Shown piece by piece: positions 1-8,153 of a DNA stretch of 56,297 nucleotides. Made by a program: the position numbers and the translations under genes. The notes under the pieces are model-generated. The model saw only the letters and a list, made by a program, of their open reading frames with translations. It did not search any database and was not told the origin of the DNA. Where the stretch lies: contig CAINOH010000015.1 in NCBI GenBank assembly GCA_903851445.1, positions 1 through 56,297 on the forward strand. Reading direction: 5' to 3'. Position 1 is the first letter of the stretch. Each line of letters begins with the position of its first letter. Source of the DNA: an uncultured Microcaldota archaeon. Its GTDB lineage: Archaea; Micrarchaeota; Micrarchaeia; Norongarragalinales; CAINOH01.

Positions 1-746
1 GCAACTATTCCGCTTAACTCGCCAGCAGTCACTGCTGCAGTCGTACCGCCGTCATACTCTTTCGACGTAGTCAGAGTAGGCTCTGCAATAGTCAACTGCT
101 TCTTAGTAATCACACCAGTAGTTACAACGTAATCCACTGGCTTGGTGTACTTGGCCGCATCTGCTCCGCCAAGGGTATAAACAACAGTTATAGTCTTACC
201 AGTCCCGACAGCGGCAGTGTCATAAGTCGCTACCGCACTTACGGTTACAACATCAGGAGCGACAACTCCAACCAACGTTCCAGCAGTCACTGCTGCAGTC
301 GCATCCCCGTCATACGGTTTTGACGTAGTCAACGTAGGATCGGTAATAGTCAATTGTGTTACTGCTGCAGTTACTGGTCCTACTAGAGTACTCGTTACCG
401 TACGATCATAACCAGCCTCACCGCGGGCTATAACTCTAATATACTTACCCAGATCACCCGAAACTAACGTGTACGTGTTCAACTCGTCATTAATATTAAG
501 GTCAGTACAATGATTGCTGTCGGTGCATCTTTCCCACGTATAATCTGCGTTATCTACAGTTGCGCCAGTTGGCGACAACACTGCGGTCAATGTTTGACCG
601 ACTTGGGGCGTACCGGTTATAGAAACACCCGTTAAATGAATAGTCGTTGCGCTCGCGAACCCTGCCACGAGCATTATGAATAGGAATAGGAAGATTGCCT
701 CTTTCTGAACGCTGAACGCAGATGCTATACGATTTACCTGTACCAC
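1..746 (-). CDS. Secreted YDG-repeat surface protein, N-terminal part (runs off left edge)
   Basis: Translating the minus strand from GTG at 746 gives an open frame to the window edge, about 248 residues. An in-frame stop lies 18 bases upstream, and GAGAGGGTGG just before the GTG is a plausible ribosome binding site. Residues 17-33 are a hydrophobic signal segment ending in ASA. Residues about 40-120 look like a small beta-sandwich module. After that come repeats of the YDG type with the pattern TTSK-x-YDG followed by TAAVTAG. The two visible copies are 258 bases (86 codons) apart. YDG modules are known from bacterial and archaeal extracellular adhesin-like proteins, so a cell-surface role is inferred. 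More repeats probably lie to the left of the window. The ligand is unknown. Confidence 0.8.
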   Translation of the reverse strand, partial: MVQVNRIASAFSVQKEAIFLFLFIMLVAGFASATTIHLTGVSITGTPQVGQTLTAVLSPTGATVDNADYTWERCTDSNHCTDLNINDELNTYTLVSGDLGKYIRVIARGEAGYDRTVTSTLVGPVTAAVTQLTITDPTLTTSKPYDGDATAAVTAGTLVGVVAPDVVTVSAVATYDTAAVGTGKTITVVYTLGGADAAKYTKPVDYVVTTGVITKKQLTIAEPTLTTSKEYDGGTTAAVTAGELSGIV

Positions 747-798
747 AAAACCACCCTCTCTTCAACAATGCTAACAACGACGTGAAAACAAGTTCAAA

Positions 799-810
799 CC
801 TATAAAAAAA
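799..810 (-). promoter_or_regulatory. TATA box of the YDG surface-protein gene
   Basis: On the minus strand an uninterrupted T run ends in TATA about 55-60 bases before the GTG start. Transcription would begin near 775-780, leaving a leader of about 30 bases that contains the ribosome binding site. The call rests on sequence alone. Confidence 0.45.
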
Positions 811-1042
811 CGAACACGCACCACCCCTGCCAAGGATTGGTACGCTATTTGAACCTATTAGCCCGTAGTAACAAACCACGCATATACGTTAAGATTGTTG
901 GAAAAGCCTAATAAATAGGTATGTAAGGAGCGAAGCGTAAAACGGGGTGGGTTCGGATTGCCAAAACGGGTGCCTCCTGGAATTCGCAGGGCATCATCGC
1001 GAGCTCCTGCAGCCTGCGTTTCTTGCCGCTTCGGCCGGGTTA

Positions 1043-1051
1043 TTATAAATA
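1043..1051 (+). promoter_or_regulatory. TATA box of the DUF475 gene
   Basis: TTATAAATA lies about 45 bases before the ATG at 1092, so transcription would start near 1074 with a leader of roughly 18 bases. It is the best TATA match in the gap on this strand. Confidence 0.55.
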
Positions 1052-1091
1052 GGCGGCCTTCCAAAGGGTTTTGGAAAAGTGAGAAACGACC

Positions 1092-2039
1092 ATGTTCAAC
1101 CTGTTTTCGATAGTCCTCACCGTGCTGGGCCTTACCCTCTTTGAGGTCGTAACGTCTGTTGATAACGCCATCATCAACGCCCACGTGCTTTCAACAATGG
1201 GCCGGAAGGCGCGGCGCTGGTTCGTAGTCTGGGGGCTCCTGATAGCCGTTTTCATAGTCAGGGGCCTGCTCCCGTGGCTGATAGTCTTCTTCCTCAACCC
1301 CCAGCTCGGCCCTGTAGGCTCGCTCACTGCCACCTTTTCCGAGGACCCGATGGTCCTTTCCGCAATAGATGCGTCCAAGCCCATCCTGCTCATAGCCGGC
1401 GGCATATTCATGGTGTTCCTGTTCCTCCACTGGCTCTTCTTGGAGCCCAAGTATTACGGCCTGAAGGGCGAAAAGACAATAGAAAAGAACGGCATCTGGT
1501 TCTATGCGATAGTCTCCATTCTATTGACCGTGCTCATCTACCTTGCAGTGCAAAAGAACCCGATGATGGCCCTCGGCGCCGCAGTCGGCTCATCATTATT
1601 CTTCATAACGCACGGCTTCAAGCAGAACGCGGAAGCAAAGGAAAATGACCTGCTTGACAAGAAAAAGACCGCGAGCCTCTCCGACCTGAGCAAGCTGTTC
1701 TACCTCGAGGTCATCGACGCGACGTTCTCAATAGACTCGGTGCTTGGCGCGTTCGCATTCACCCTCTCGGTGCCCCTCATCCTCATAGGCAACGGCATAG
1801 GCGCGTTCGTGGTAAGGGAACTGACAATCAAGAACGTGACCAAGGTAAAGAACTACAAGTACCTCAAGAACGGCGCGATGTACTCGATATTCTTCCTCGG
1901 GGTAATCATGATTTACGACGCCTTCGGCGGGCATATTCCCGAGTGGGTCTCGCCCATAATCACCTTCGCAGTAGTCGGGTGGTTCTACTTCAAGTCACTG
2001 AAAGTGATGGGAAAGGAAGTCGAAGGGAGCCCGAATTAG
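1092..2039 (+). CDS. DUF475/TerC-like integral membrane protein
   Basis: A 315-residue protein made almost entirely of membrane helices. The N-terminal helix carries the acidic motif FEVVTSVDNAIINA (residues 18-31) and a second copy-like motif LEVIDATFSIDSVLGAF sits near residues 205-221. This pair of E-x3-D-x-S-x-D-type motifs in opposed helices is characteristic of DUF475, a relative of the TerC tellurite-resistance family, and suggests an ion or metal transport role. The substrate is unknown. The loop near residues 180-200 is charged and probably cytoplasmic. The gene stands alone on its strand, with convergent minus-strand genes starting 28 bases downstream. The ATG follows a good TATA box. 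Confidence 0.85.
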   Translation: MFNLFSIVLTVLGLTLFEVVTSVDNAIINAHVLSTMGRKARRWFVVWGLLIAVFIVRGLLPWLIVFFLNPQLGPVGSLTATFSEDPMVLSAIDASKPILLIAGGIFMVFLFLHWLFLEPKYYGLKGEKTIEKNGIWFYAIVSILLTVLIYLAVQKNPMMALGAAVGSSLFFITHGFKQNAEAKENDLLDKKKTASLSDLSKLFYLEVIDATFSIDSVLGAFAFTLSVPLILIGNGIGAFVVRELTIKNVTKVKNYKYLKNGAMYSIFFLGVIMIYDAFGGHIPEWVSPIITFAVVGWFYFKSLKVMGKEVEGSPN

Positions 2040-2067
2040 TTCAAGTTGCCTTCGGCGGGCGGTCCCT

Positions 2068-2508
2068 CTATTTTTTTGAATACTTCAGCGTAGTCCTGAA
2101 CCTCATCCGGTCACTGGCAGTCTCAAAGTTTACGACAACGCAGTTAAGCAGCTTTTCTTTTGAAATCAGGGGGTTCTCTTCGCATATCCGCTGGAAGTTC
2201 TCAACAGTAGGGTCAGCTTTGAACCGCTCGCCGATTTCTTTCGTCCTTTCCGGCGTCAGCTTTTGCTTGGGGCCGAACCGCCTGGCCTGCAGGCGCTCAA
2301 GGAACTTAGCCAAGACAGGGTATTTTCCTTGATACGCCTGCATGGCTTTCCTCATTGTTGGCGCGCCGAATGGAACGGCTTCAACAAGCCTCGGCAGGTG
2401 CTTAACGGGCACGTCCGGGTTCTTCTCGATAAAATCAGCGAGCAACTTTGCGTGTTCTTCGGTAAACCGAGTGTTGCCCTCGCCACGATATACCATAAGC
2501 CTATTCAC
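2068..2508 (-). CDS. Hypothetical basic helical protein, second gene of a two-gene unit
   Basis: A 146-residue soluble protein that I do not recognise. It is rich in lysine and arginine, predicted mostly helical, and has no signal peptide, membrane helix or metal-binding cysteine cluster. Its start overlaps the end of the upstream minus-strand gene by 8 bases, so the two are very probably co-transcribed and translationally coupled. The repeated pattern of short amphipathic helices (LPRLVEA, FLERLQARRF, RTKEIGERF) would fit a nucleic-acid-binding or protein-interaction role, but nothing in the sequence decides this. Codon choice looks like the neighbouring genes. Confidence 0.65.
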   Translation of the reverse strand: MNRLMVYRGEGNTRFTEEHAKLLADFIEKNPDVPVKHLPRLVEAVPFGAPTMRKAMQAYQGKYPVLAKFLERLQARRFGPKQKLTPERTKEIGERFKADPTVENFQRICEENPLISKEKLLNCVVVNFETASDRMRFRTTLKYSKK

Positions 2509-3040
2509 CTACCCGCTTGTATCCAGGGGGGTTGTTGCGTGGCTTGGCGCGCCTGCTGGCCGCCACGGGTTCAAAGGACGGCCTTTGCTCGACTGGTTTG
2601 AAGTGGATTCTGAACTGGCCTTCTGGAAAACCCGCAAGTACCATCGCCCTTTTCAGGCTTTCGTCAAATGGCGTCCGCTTCTCGTCTTCCATACGTCTCC
2701 GGTAGTCATTCAGGTTTCGCACGGCACACCGTACCCGTTCCTCGAATTCAGGGTGGTCGCGTCTTCTCATCCAAGAAAGATAATCCCGGGTTGCGGTTTC
2801 GCGCTTTTGCGGGTTTACTGGCCGCGGAAGGGTGGCAAAAAGCCTGTGGTCAGGGGCGCCCGCGCGCACCAGCGACTTGAACTTCTTCACTTCGTCCATA
2901 GACCTGAAAAGTTCCTGCGCGCCCTTGGTGTCCCTTGCATTCAGGTACGTCGCCTGCTGCTGCTTTTTGTACCTATCCAAAAGCCAGGGCGGTATTTCTT
3001 CTGTTGGCGGCTTTCTTGCGGTAGACGGCATGCTTGTCAC
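2501..3040 (-). CDS. Hypothetical basic protein, first gene of a two-gene unit
   Basis: A 179-residue protein with no recognised domain. It is strongly basic and charged (stretches such as MRRRDH and RRRMEDEKR) and proline-rich at both ends. No signal peptide or membrane segment is visible. It overlaps the following minus-strand gene by 8 bases, so the pair forms one transcription unit read away from the divergent phosphorylase gene. The start is the first ATG; MPSTARK four codons later is an alternative. The composition would suit an RNA- or DNA-associated protein, but this is inference only. Confidence 0.65.
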   Translation of the reverse strand: MTSMPSTARKPPTEEIPPWLLDRYKKQQQATYLNARDTKGAQELFRSMDEVKKFKSLVRAGAPDHRLFATLPRPVNPQKRETATRDYLSWMRRRDHPEFEERVRCAVRNLNDYRRRMEDEKRTPFDESLKRAMVLAGFPEGQFRIHFKPVEQRPSFEPVAASRRAKPRNNPPGYKRVGE

Positions 3041-3160
3041 AACAGGATGGTTCTTGCCTTAACAAAAATACTTTGTTCTCCCTGGGCTTTTTTAATGCCG
3101 CTTGGAGGGCGAAAAGGCACAGGAAAGCAAAAAGCAGCCTCAATAAGAACCCTGAACCGT

Positions 3161-3166
3161 TTTATA
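3161..3166 (+). promoter_or_regulatory. TATA box placing the phosphorylase start at the mRNA 5' end
   Basis: TTTATA is centred about 25 bases before the ATG at 3188, the distance at which archaeal transcription starts. The mRNA would therefore begin at or next to the ATG, a leaderless message. This fixes the start inside a much longer open frame that continues upstream over the minus-strand genes. Confidence 0.65.
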
Positions 3167-3187
3167 CGCCAACTCACTGATGGTCTA

Positions 3188-4924
3188 ATGATTTCCGGCT
3201 GCGACGGCATCACGTGCCCCATTGAGAAGGAGCACATAGCCTATTTCTCAATGGAGGTCGGGATAAGCCACACCATCCCCACTTATGCAGGCGGACTGGG
3301 CATACTTGCAGGCGACGTCTTGAAGTCGTTTGCGGACATGAAGATACCCGTGGTCGGGATTACGCTCCTCAACGAGAAGGGCTATTTTTACCAGACGCTT
3401 GACGCGGACGGGAACCAGAAGGAGGAGCCGGTGCAGTGGAACCCGCACGACCACATGGTGCTCCTGCCGAACTCGGTGACCGTGACTATAGAGGGCAGGC
3501 CGGTCAAGGTGCGTGCGTGGAAGCACATGGTGCGCGGCCTTTCCGGGAACGAGCTTCCGGTCTTCTTCCTTGACACCAACGTTCCGGGCAACTCCGACTT
3601 TGACAAGACGCTCACGTCATACCTTTACGGCGACGGCCGGCCCTACAGGCTCTCGCAGGAAATAGTACTCGGCGTTGGTGGCGTGCGGATGCTCGAGTCG
3701 CTTGGCTACCACAACATACGTAAATATCACATGAACGAGGGCCACGCCGCACTCCTGGCGGTGGAATTGCTGCGCAAGACCTACAGGGACGCGGGCTCGG
3801 AGGAGAAAAACTACGACCTGGATGCAGTGAAGGAAAAGTGCGTGTTCACCTCGCACACGCCGATTGCCGCTGGCCACGACAAGTTCGACCTCGACCTGTT
3901 CCTGCGCCTTACCGGCGACTACGTCCCAAAGATGATCCTTTCCAAGGCCACGCACGACAACCAGGTCAACATGACCCTTCTCGGCCTTGTTGTAAGCAAG
4001 CACATCAACGGGGTTGCCAAGAGCCACGGCGAGGTCACGCGCGGGATGTTCCCCGAATACAGCATCGACACGATAACTAACGGCGTGCACCTTCCAAGCT
4101 GGGTCTCACCTTCATTCCGCGACCTTTTCGACGCGAACCTCCCCGGGTGGGAACTGGACCCGTTCACGCTCCGCAACTCGCTCTTCATCCCAAAGGAAAA
4201 AGTCTGGAAGGCGCACGAGGACTCCAAGGCCGCGCTGGTCAACGAGGTCAACGCACGCACCAACGCGGGATTCCACCCTGCGCGGTTCACAATAGGGTAC
4301 GCACGCAGGTTCACCGAATACAAGCGGCCCGACCTCATCCTTTACGACATTGCAAGGCTCGAGGCGGTTGCAAAGCACGTCGGCGACATCCAAGTGGTCT
4401 TTGCAGGCAAGGCGCACCCGGCTGACGGCAAGGGCAAGGAGCTCATACGCAAGGTGTTCTCCGACTGCAAGGCGGTAAATTCGGCCAACACGCCGCTGAA
4501 GATGGTCTTCCTCGAAGGCTACGACATGCAGCTTGCAAAGTTGATGGTCGCGGGCTGCGACGTGTGGCTCAACACACCCCAGCGGCCATTCGAGGCGTCC
4601 GGGACTTCGGGAATGAAGGCTGCTGCCAACGGCGTGCCGCACTTTTCAACATTGGACGGCTGGTGGCTCGAGGGCCACGTCGAGAACGTGACCGGCTGGA
4701 GCATAGGCGAGCACCCGCACGACGCAAAGCCAGGCCAGGACACTGACGTTGGCGCTGACGCGTCCGACCTTTACAGCAAGCTTGAGAACGACATCATCCC
4801 GGCGTTCTACGGAAACCGGCAAAAGTGGATGGAGATAATGCGGCACTGCATCGCAATCAACGCCAGCTTCTTCAACACCTGCAGGATGGCGCAGCAGTAC
4901 ATCGCGAACGCCTATCTTGAGTGA
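3188..4924 (+). CDS. glgP: Alpha-glucan (glycogen) phosphorylase, GT35 family
   Basis: A 578-residue enzyme of the short GT35 type. It cleaves alpha-1,4-glucan with phosphate to give glucose-1-phosphate. The start region IAYFSMEVGISHTIPTYAGG is typical of the prokaryotic alpha-glucan phosphorylase subfamily. HMNEGHAAL lies near residue 180 and the pyridoxal-phosphate lysine is K477 in EASGTSGMKAAANG. The frame is open for another 282 codons upstream, but that part lies over the minus-strand genes and does not resemble phosphorylase. The TATA box at 3161 supports ATG 3188 as a leaderless start. The DUF3417 extension found on many relatives is absent. The product would feed sugar metabolism, alongside the pentose phosphate genes at 30-36 kb. 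Confidence 0.92.
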   Translation: MISGCDGITCPIEKEHIAYFSMEVGISHTIPTYAGGLGILAGDVLKSFADMKIPVVGITLLNEKGYFYQTLDADGNQKEEPVQWNPHDHMVLLPNSVTVTIEGRPVKVRAWKHMVRGLSGNELPVFFLDTNVPGNSDFDKTLTSYLYGDGRPYRLSQEIVLGVGGVRMLESLGYHNIRKYHMNEGHAALLAVELLRKTYRDAGSEEKNYDLDAVKEKCVFTSHTPIAAGHDKFDLDLFLRLTGDYVPKMILSKATHDNQVNMTLLGLVVSKHINGVAKSHGEVTRGMFPEYSIDTITNGVHLPSWVSPSFRDLFDANLPGWELDPFTLRNSLFIPKEKVWKAHEDSKAALVNEVNARTNAGFHPARFTIGYARRFTEYKRPDLILYDIARLEAVAKHVGDIQVVFAGKAHPADGKGKELIRKVFSDCKAVNSANTPLKMVFLEGYDMQLAKLMVAGCDVWLNTPQRPFEASGTSGMKAAANGVPHFSTLDGWWLEGHVENVTGWSIGEHPHDAKPGQDTDVGADASDLYSKLENDIIPAFYGNRQKWMEIMRHCIAINASFFNTCRMAQQYIANAYLE

Positions 4925-4933
4925 GTTGGACGT

Positions 4934-6730
4934 ATGGATATTGTCGGGAGCGTGCTTGGGTTCCTTTCCAAAGCCCTAAGCTTCATCATCGCGGTTGCCC
5001 GCGGGATGCTCCTGCTTTCCCTTGGCATGCTCCTTGCATTGTCGGTCTTCCTTGCGATAATGGCCAACAGTGCGCGCTTCACGCTCCTGGACTCCAACTT
5101 TTACCTTAACCAGCTTGACGCGTCCAATGCCTACGACTCGATAAAGACAGTTGCCCTTGACCTTGTGGTAACCACGCTTACCGGCCAGTTCCCTGACTCG
5201 CCGGAAAAGGCAAAAGTCGTTTCCGAGTTTAGAACCGGGCTTGCGAACGCAATCCCAACTGACTGGTTCCGCAACAACACGCGGAAAATACTAACAAACA
5301 CGTTCGCCTACGCAAAGGGCGAGACCTACCAGCTCGACCTGAAAATCTCGATTGCCGAAATAAAGCCCGGGCTCAAGGCGGTCTTCAAGGACATTTTGCC
5401 CAAGCTTGCCAACCTGACGCAAGCAAGCAGCGCCGCAGGTCCGGCAGGGCAAACTAATGCCGGGCAATCACAAGGTTCGGGCATGCCTGCAATCATGTGG
5501 CCAGGCAACTGCAATTCCGTTGTAAGCTGCATGGATTACTGCGAAGGCCACGCCGATGAATGCAGCAAGTTTGACAACACGCCCTATGACCTGCGGATTA
5601 ACTGGACTTTCCTCAAGTCAAAATGCAAAGACATCGACGGGTGCGTCACGTACTGCCGCAACCTGGTGGGCACCAACCTCAACCCCGATGCCGGCGGAGT
5701 GGAAGGCAACTGCTCGCGGATGCTGCAGTTCATTGACGCGACCGCGCCCGGGCAACCCATACCGGAGTCGGTGCTGAAAACGCAGCCAAAGGCAACGCCA
5801 AGCCCTACGGCTTCGCCAAGTCCAAGGGCGGTGCCGCAATACAACTTCACCGGCCCCGGCGGGTGCAAAAGCAAGACAGGGTGCACCCAATATTGCTCCA
5901 CCCACAAAAACGAGTGCGCGGACACCAACTACACGATATACGTGGCCGTGAACACGACCGTTCTCGGCTCGCTTTGCTCGGACCCGCAATCCTGCCTGGA
6001 ATACTGCAAAGGCGACATTTCAAACGAAACAGGGGAAGTGAAAGACGAGTGCGGCAGCGTTAACAACGATTACGCGGCAGCACAAGAGGACCTGTTCAGC
6101 GCAATAGCCGGCCAGCAATCAGCGGAAATTTCCAGCGAGACTATGGATCAGCTAATCAACCAGCAACTGGACTCGCTTCCGGATGTAGTTGACTTGGATA
6201 AGGAGATGCAATACCAGCTTTCAGCAGGGCTTGCACAGGGCCGCCAGGCGCTTGGCACGGCAACCCTTGCCTGCGACCTTCTGGTAGTGGCCGCTGTTGT
6301 GCTCGCGCTCTTGATATCCCTTGTCGCATTCAGCGTGCGCGGCGCAATGAGGCACGTGGGCTGGCCGCTATTCATTGCCGGACTTGCCGCAACAATCCTT
6401 GCGCTGCTCGGGCCGAAGATGATCCTTGACACAGTAGCGCAGGGAATGGCCGGAGGGGGGCAGTTCGCGCAAGCAATGGGTGTACTGATGGACGTTGCAG
6501 CAGGCATAGTCAAAGGATACTTCAACACCGTGCTCATACCCGCGGCCATCACCTGCATTCTTGGCCTGGGACTGGTAATCTACTCATTCAAGATGAAGGA
6601 CAAGGAACAGGAAAAGGCCGGAAAAGAAGACCCGAAGAAAGAGCCGGAAGAAAAAGAAGAAGCGTCTGAAGAGGAAGATGCGCCTGAGAAAAAAACGGAG
6701 AAGAAAGCAAAGAACAAAAGTAAAAAATAA
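4934..6730 (+). CDS. Membrane-anchored protein with four C-x5-C-x2-Y-C repeats
   Basis: A 598-residue protein starting 9 bases after the phosphorylase stop, so probably co-transcribed. Residues about 12-45 form a hydrophobic N-terminal anchor. The middle section (residues about 185-375) carries four units of the form C-x5-C-x2-Y-C, each closed by a further cysteine 6-23 residues later. A proline/serine/threonine linker near residues 285-300 separates units two and three. Three more hydrophobic helices follow (about 440-467, 475-500 and 533-555), then a cytoplasmic tail dense in lysine and glutamate. The cysteines suggest disulfide-braced modules outside the membrane. Similar short cysteine units occur in poorly characterised proteins of small-genome archaea and candidate-phyla bacteria, to my memory. 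Function unknown. Confidence 0.75.
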   Translation: MDIVGSVLGFLSKALSFIIAVARGMLLLSLGMLLALSVFLAIMANSARFTLLDSNFYLNQLDASNAYDSIKTVALDLVVTTLTGQFPDSPEKAKVVSEFRTGLANAIPTDWFRNNTRKILTNTFAYAKGETYQLDLKISIAEIKPGLKAVFKDILPKLANLTQASSAAGPAGQTNAGQSQGSGMPAIMWPGNCNSVVSCMDYCEGHADECSKFDNTPYDLRINWTFLKSKCKDIDGCVTYCRNLVGTNLNPDAGGVEGNCSRMLQFIDATAPGQPIPESVLKTQPKATPSPTASPSPRAVPQYNFTGPGGCKSKTGCTQYCSTHKNECADTNYTIYVAVNTTVLGSLCSDPQSCLEYCKGDISNETGEVKDECGSVNNDYAAAQEDLFSAIAGQQSAEISSETMDQLINQQLDSLPDVVDLDKEMQYQLSAGLAQGRQALGTATLACDLLVVAAVVLALLISLVAFSVRGAMRHVGWPLFIAGLAATILALLGPKMILDTVAQGMAGGGQFAQAMGVLMDVAAGIVKGYFNTVLIPAAITCILGLGLVIYSFKMKDKEQEKAGKEDPKKEPEEKEEASEEEDAPEKKTEKKAKNKSKK

Positions 6731-6805
6731 TCGAAAAAAAACATGAAAGAAAACAAAAGGCAAACCTAAAAAATAACCGAAAAAGAAACAAAAATCGAAG
6801 CCAAC

Positions 6806-7879
6806 CTATTTCTTTTGCGCAACAACACCGCACGAATGGTAGATGTGCGAGAGCTTCTTCTCCTCGTCAGCGGTTATGATGCTGATGCACTCGCCGACCT
6901 CGTTCATGCGGCCGGTCCGTCCGGCGCGGTGGATGTAGAACTCGGGTGCCGAAGGCAGGCCGATGCTGTAAATTTTCTCCACGTCCGGAAAATGGATTCC
7001 GCGCGCTGCAACGTCGGTGCAGATGAGGATTTGCTCCTCTCCTGAGATGAACCTGCGCATCGCGGAATGCCTCCGCGCTGGCTTGATTTGCGAGTTGAGC
7101 TGGATTACCTGTATCTTGAACTTGTTGAGCGTGTTCGCAAGCTCCTCGACTTCCTCGTTGGTTGCGCAGAACACCATCGACTTGACGGGGTTTTTTGTGA
7201 GCATTGATGCAAGGGCCTGCGTCTTGTTTTCGGTAACCGTATAGAAGTGTGTGATTGTAGTTGCGGCGACCTTTCCGACTTTTATCTCGGCAAATCCGGG
7301 TCGCATCAATGTCTTTGCCTTTTCGTAGGCGGCGTTTGGCATCTGGACCGAGAACAGCATAGTCTGCTTGCGGCTTGAAAACCGCGAGGCGATGTGCAAG
7401 GTCTCGTCAACAAACTGCTCGCAAAGGAGCCGGTCAGCCTCGTCAAGAACCAGGATTGAATAGTCGCTTGGCTTGAGAACCGCCTTTTGCAGCACCTCGT
7501 GCAGCCGCGTCGGGTTGCCTATGACTATCTGCGCGCCCTTGCGGATTAACTCGTTCTGCTTTCCAGGAGGCGTGCCACCATAGACTGCAACTGTAAGTAT
7601 TCCCATTCCCTCGCAGATTTTGCGGCACTCGTTTGCAGCCTGGATGACAAGCTCGCGGGTTGGCTCGATTATGACTGCGCGGGTGCTGGGCTTGGTGAGA
7701 ATTGCCTGGATTATGGGCACCAGGAACGCGGCGGTTTTGCCGGTCCCGGTTGGCGACAAAGCGTAAAAGTCAGTGCCCGCAACTCCGAGTGGAATCGTCC
7801 TCTCCTGCACTGCAGTAAGCGGCGAATAGCCTAGCCTCTTGAGCGAATCAGTAATGCGAGGGTCTATCTGGACGTCCAT
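6806..7879 (-). CDS. Minimal DEAD-box RNA helicase
   Basis: A 357-residue two-domain helicase core without the long tails of CsdA or SrmB. It shows the Q motif (YSPLTAVQERTIP), Walker A (SPTGTGKT), motif Ia (PTREL), the DEAD box (VLDEADRLL) and motif VI (HRAGRTGRM). Motif III, normally SAT, reads SVQ, and motif Ib reads GNPTRL where TPGR is usual. An open frame extends 33 codons further upstream. ATG 7879 was chosen because it begins the conserved domain and has a TATA-like ATATTATTAG about 28 bases before it. The role is ATP-driven remodelling of RNA or ribonucleoproteins. Confidence 0.85.
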   Translation of the reverse strand: MDVQIDPRITDSLKRLGYSPLTAVQERTIPLGVAGTDFYALSPTGTGKTAAFLVPIIQAILTKPSTRAVIIEPTRELVIQAANECRKICEGMGILTVAVYGGTPPGKQNELIRKGAQIVIGNPTRLHEVLQKAVLKPSDYSILVLDEADRLLCEQFVDETLHIASRFSSRKQTMLFSVQMPNAAYEKAKTLMRPGFAEIKVGKVAATTITHFYTVTENKTQALASMLTKNPVKSMVFCATNEEVEELANTLNKFKIQVIQLNSQIKPARRHSAMRRFISGEEQILICTDVAARGIHFPDVEKIYSIGLPSAPEFYIHRAGRTGRMNEVGECISIITADEEKKLSHIYHSCGVVAQKK

Positions 7880-8030
7880 AGCACAGATTATGCACGGCCG
7901 GGCTAATAATATGGCTTGAAAAAACAGAAGTGCTCCAATCGAGGTCGGAGGCCTTGACACGGTTCGCGGACGGGTCATGGAATTACTCGCAAGAAAAGCA
8001 ATCGAAAAAGGACTGACAGATGGATTAGCA

Positions 8031-8147
8031 AACTAACAATCATTAGTTTTCTATTTACCTCGTAACATAACTAACTTAACTAATTAAATATATAAGTAAT
8101 TCACTAGTTAGTGAAGTATATATATACCTAAATACATAGGTATTAGT
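8031..8147 (+). promoter_or_regulatory. AT-rich promoter with clustered ACTAA/TTAGT repeats, candidate autoregulatory operator
   Basis: The region ahead of the AbiE-like pair is far more AT-rich than its surroundings. The pentamer ACTAA or its complement TTAGT occurs at 8032, 8043, 8070, 8079, 8108 and 8143. Three perfect inverted repeats are visible: AACTAA-N6-TTAGTT (8031-8048), TCACTA-GT-TAGTGA (8101-8114) and ACCTA-N6-TAGGT (8126-8141). A TATATATA tract near 8118-8125 would start transcription near 8150, right before the ATG at 8154. The last inverted repeat then sits between TATA and start, where a bound repressor would block initiation. Confidence 0.6.
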
Positions 8148-8153
8148 GAAAAC

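Larger units (their letters stand above)
747..1091. other. Divergent intergenic region with no gene recognised
   Basis: These 345 bases separate the YDG gene (minus) from the DUF475 gene (plus). They hold the minus-strand TATA box at 799-810, a forward TATA-like CTAATAAATAGG near 908, and a forward TATA box at 1043-1051. A weak stem pairs CGCAGG (985-990) with CCTGCG (1013-1018) and is followed by TTTCTT. No convincing reading frame or tRNA was seen. A short RNA made from the 908 TATA and ending after the stem is possible but unsupported. Confidence 0.4.

Noticed and set aside
985-1018. CGCAGG/CCTGCG stem as a terminator or RNA
   Set aside because: The loop is 22 bases and the stem only six pairs; no convincing transcript boundaries.
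2342-3187. A 282-codon upstream extension of the phosphorylase frame
   Set aside because: It lies opposite two coupled minus-strand genes, has no phosphorylase similarity, and a TATA box sits 25 bases before ATG 3188.
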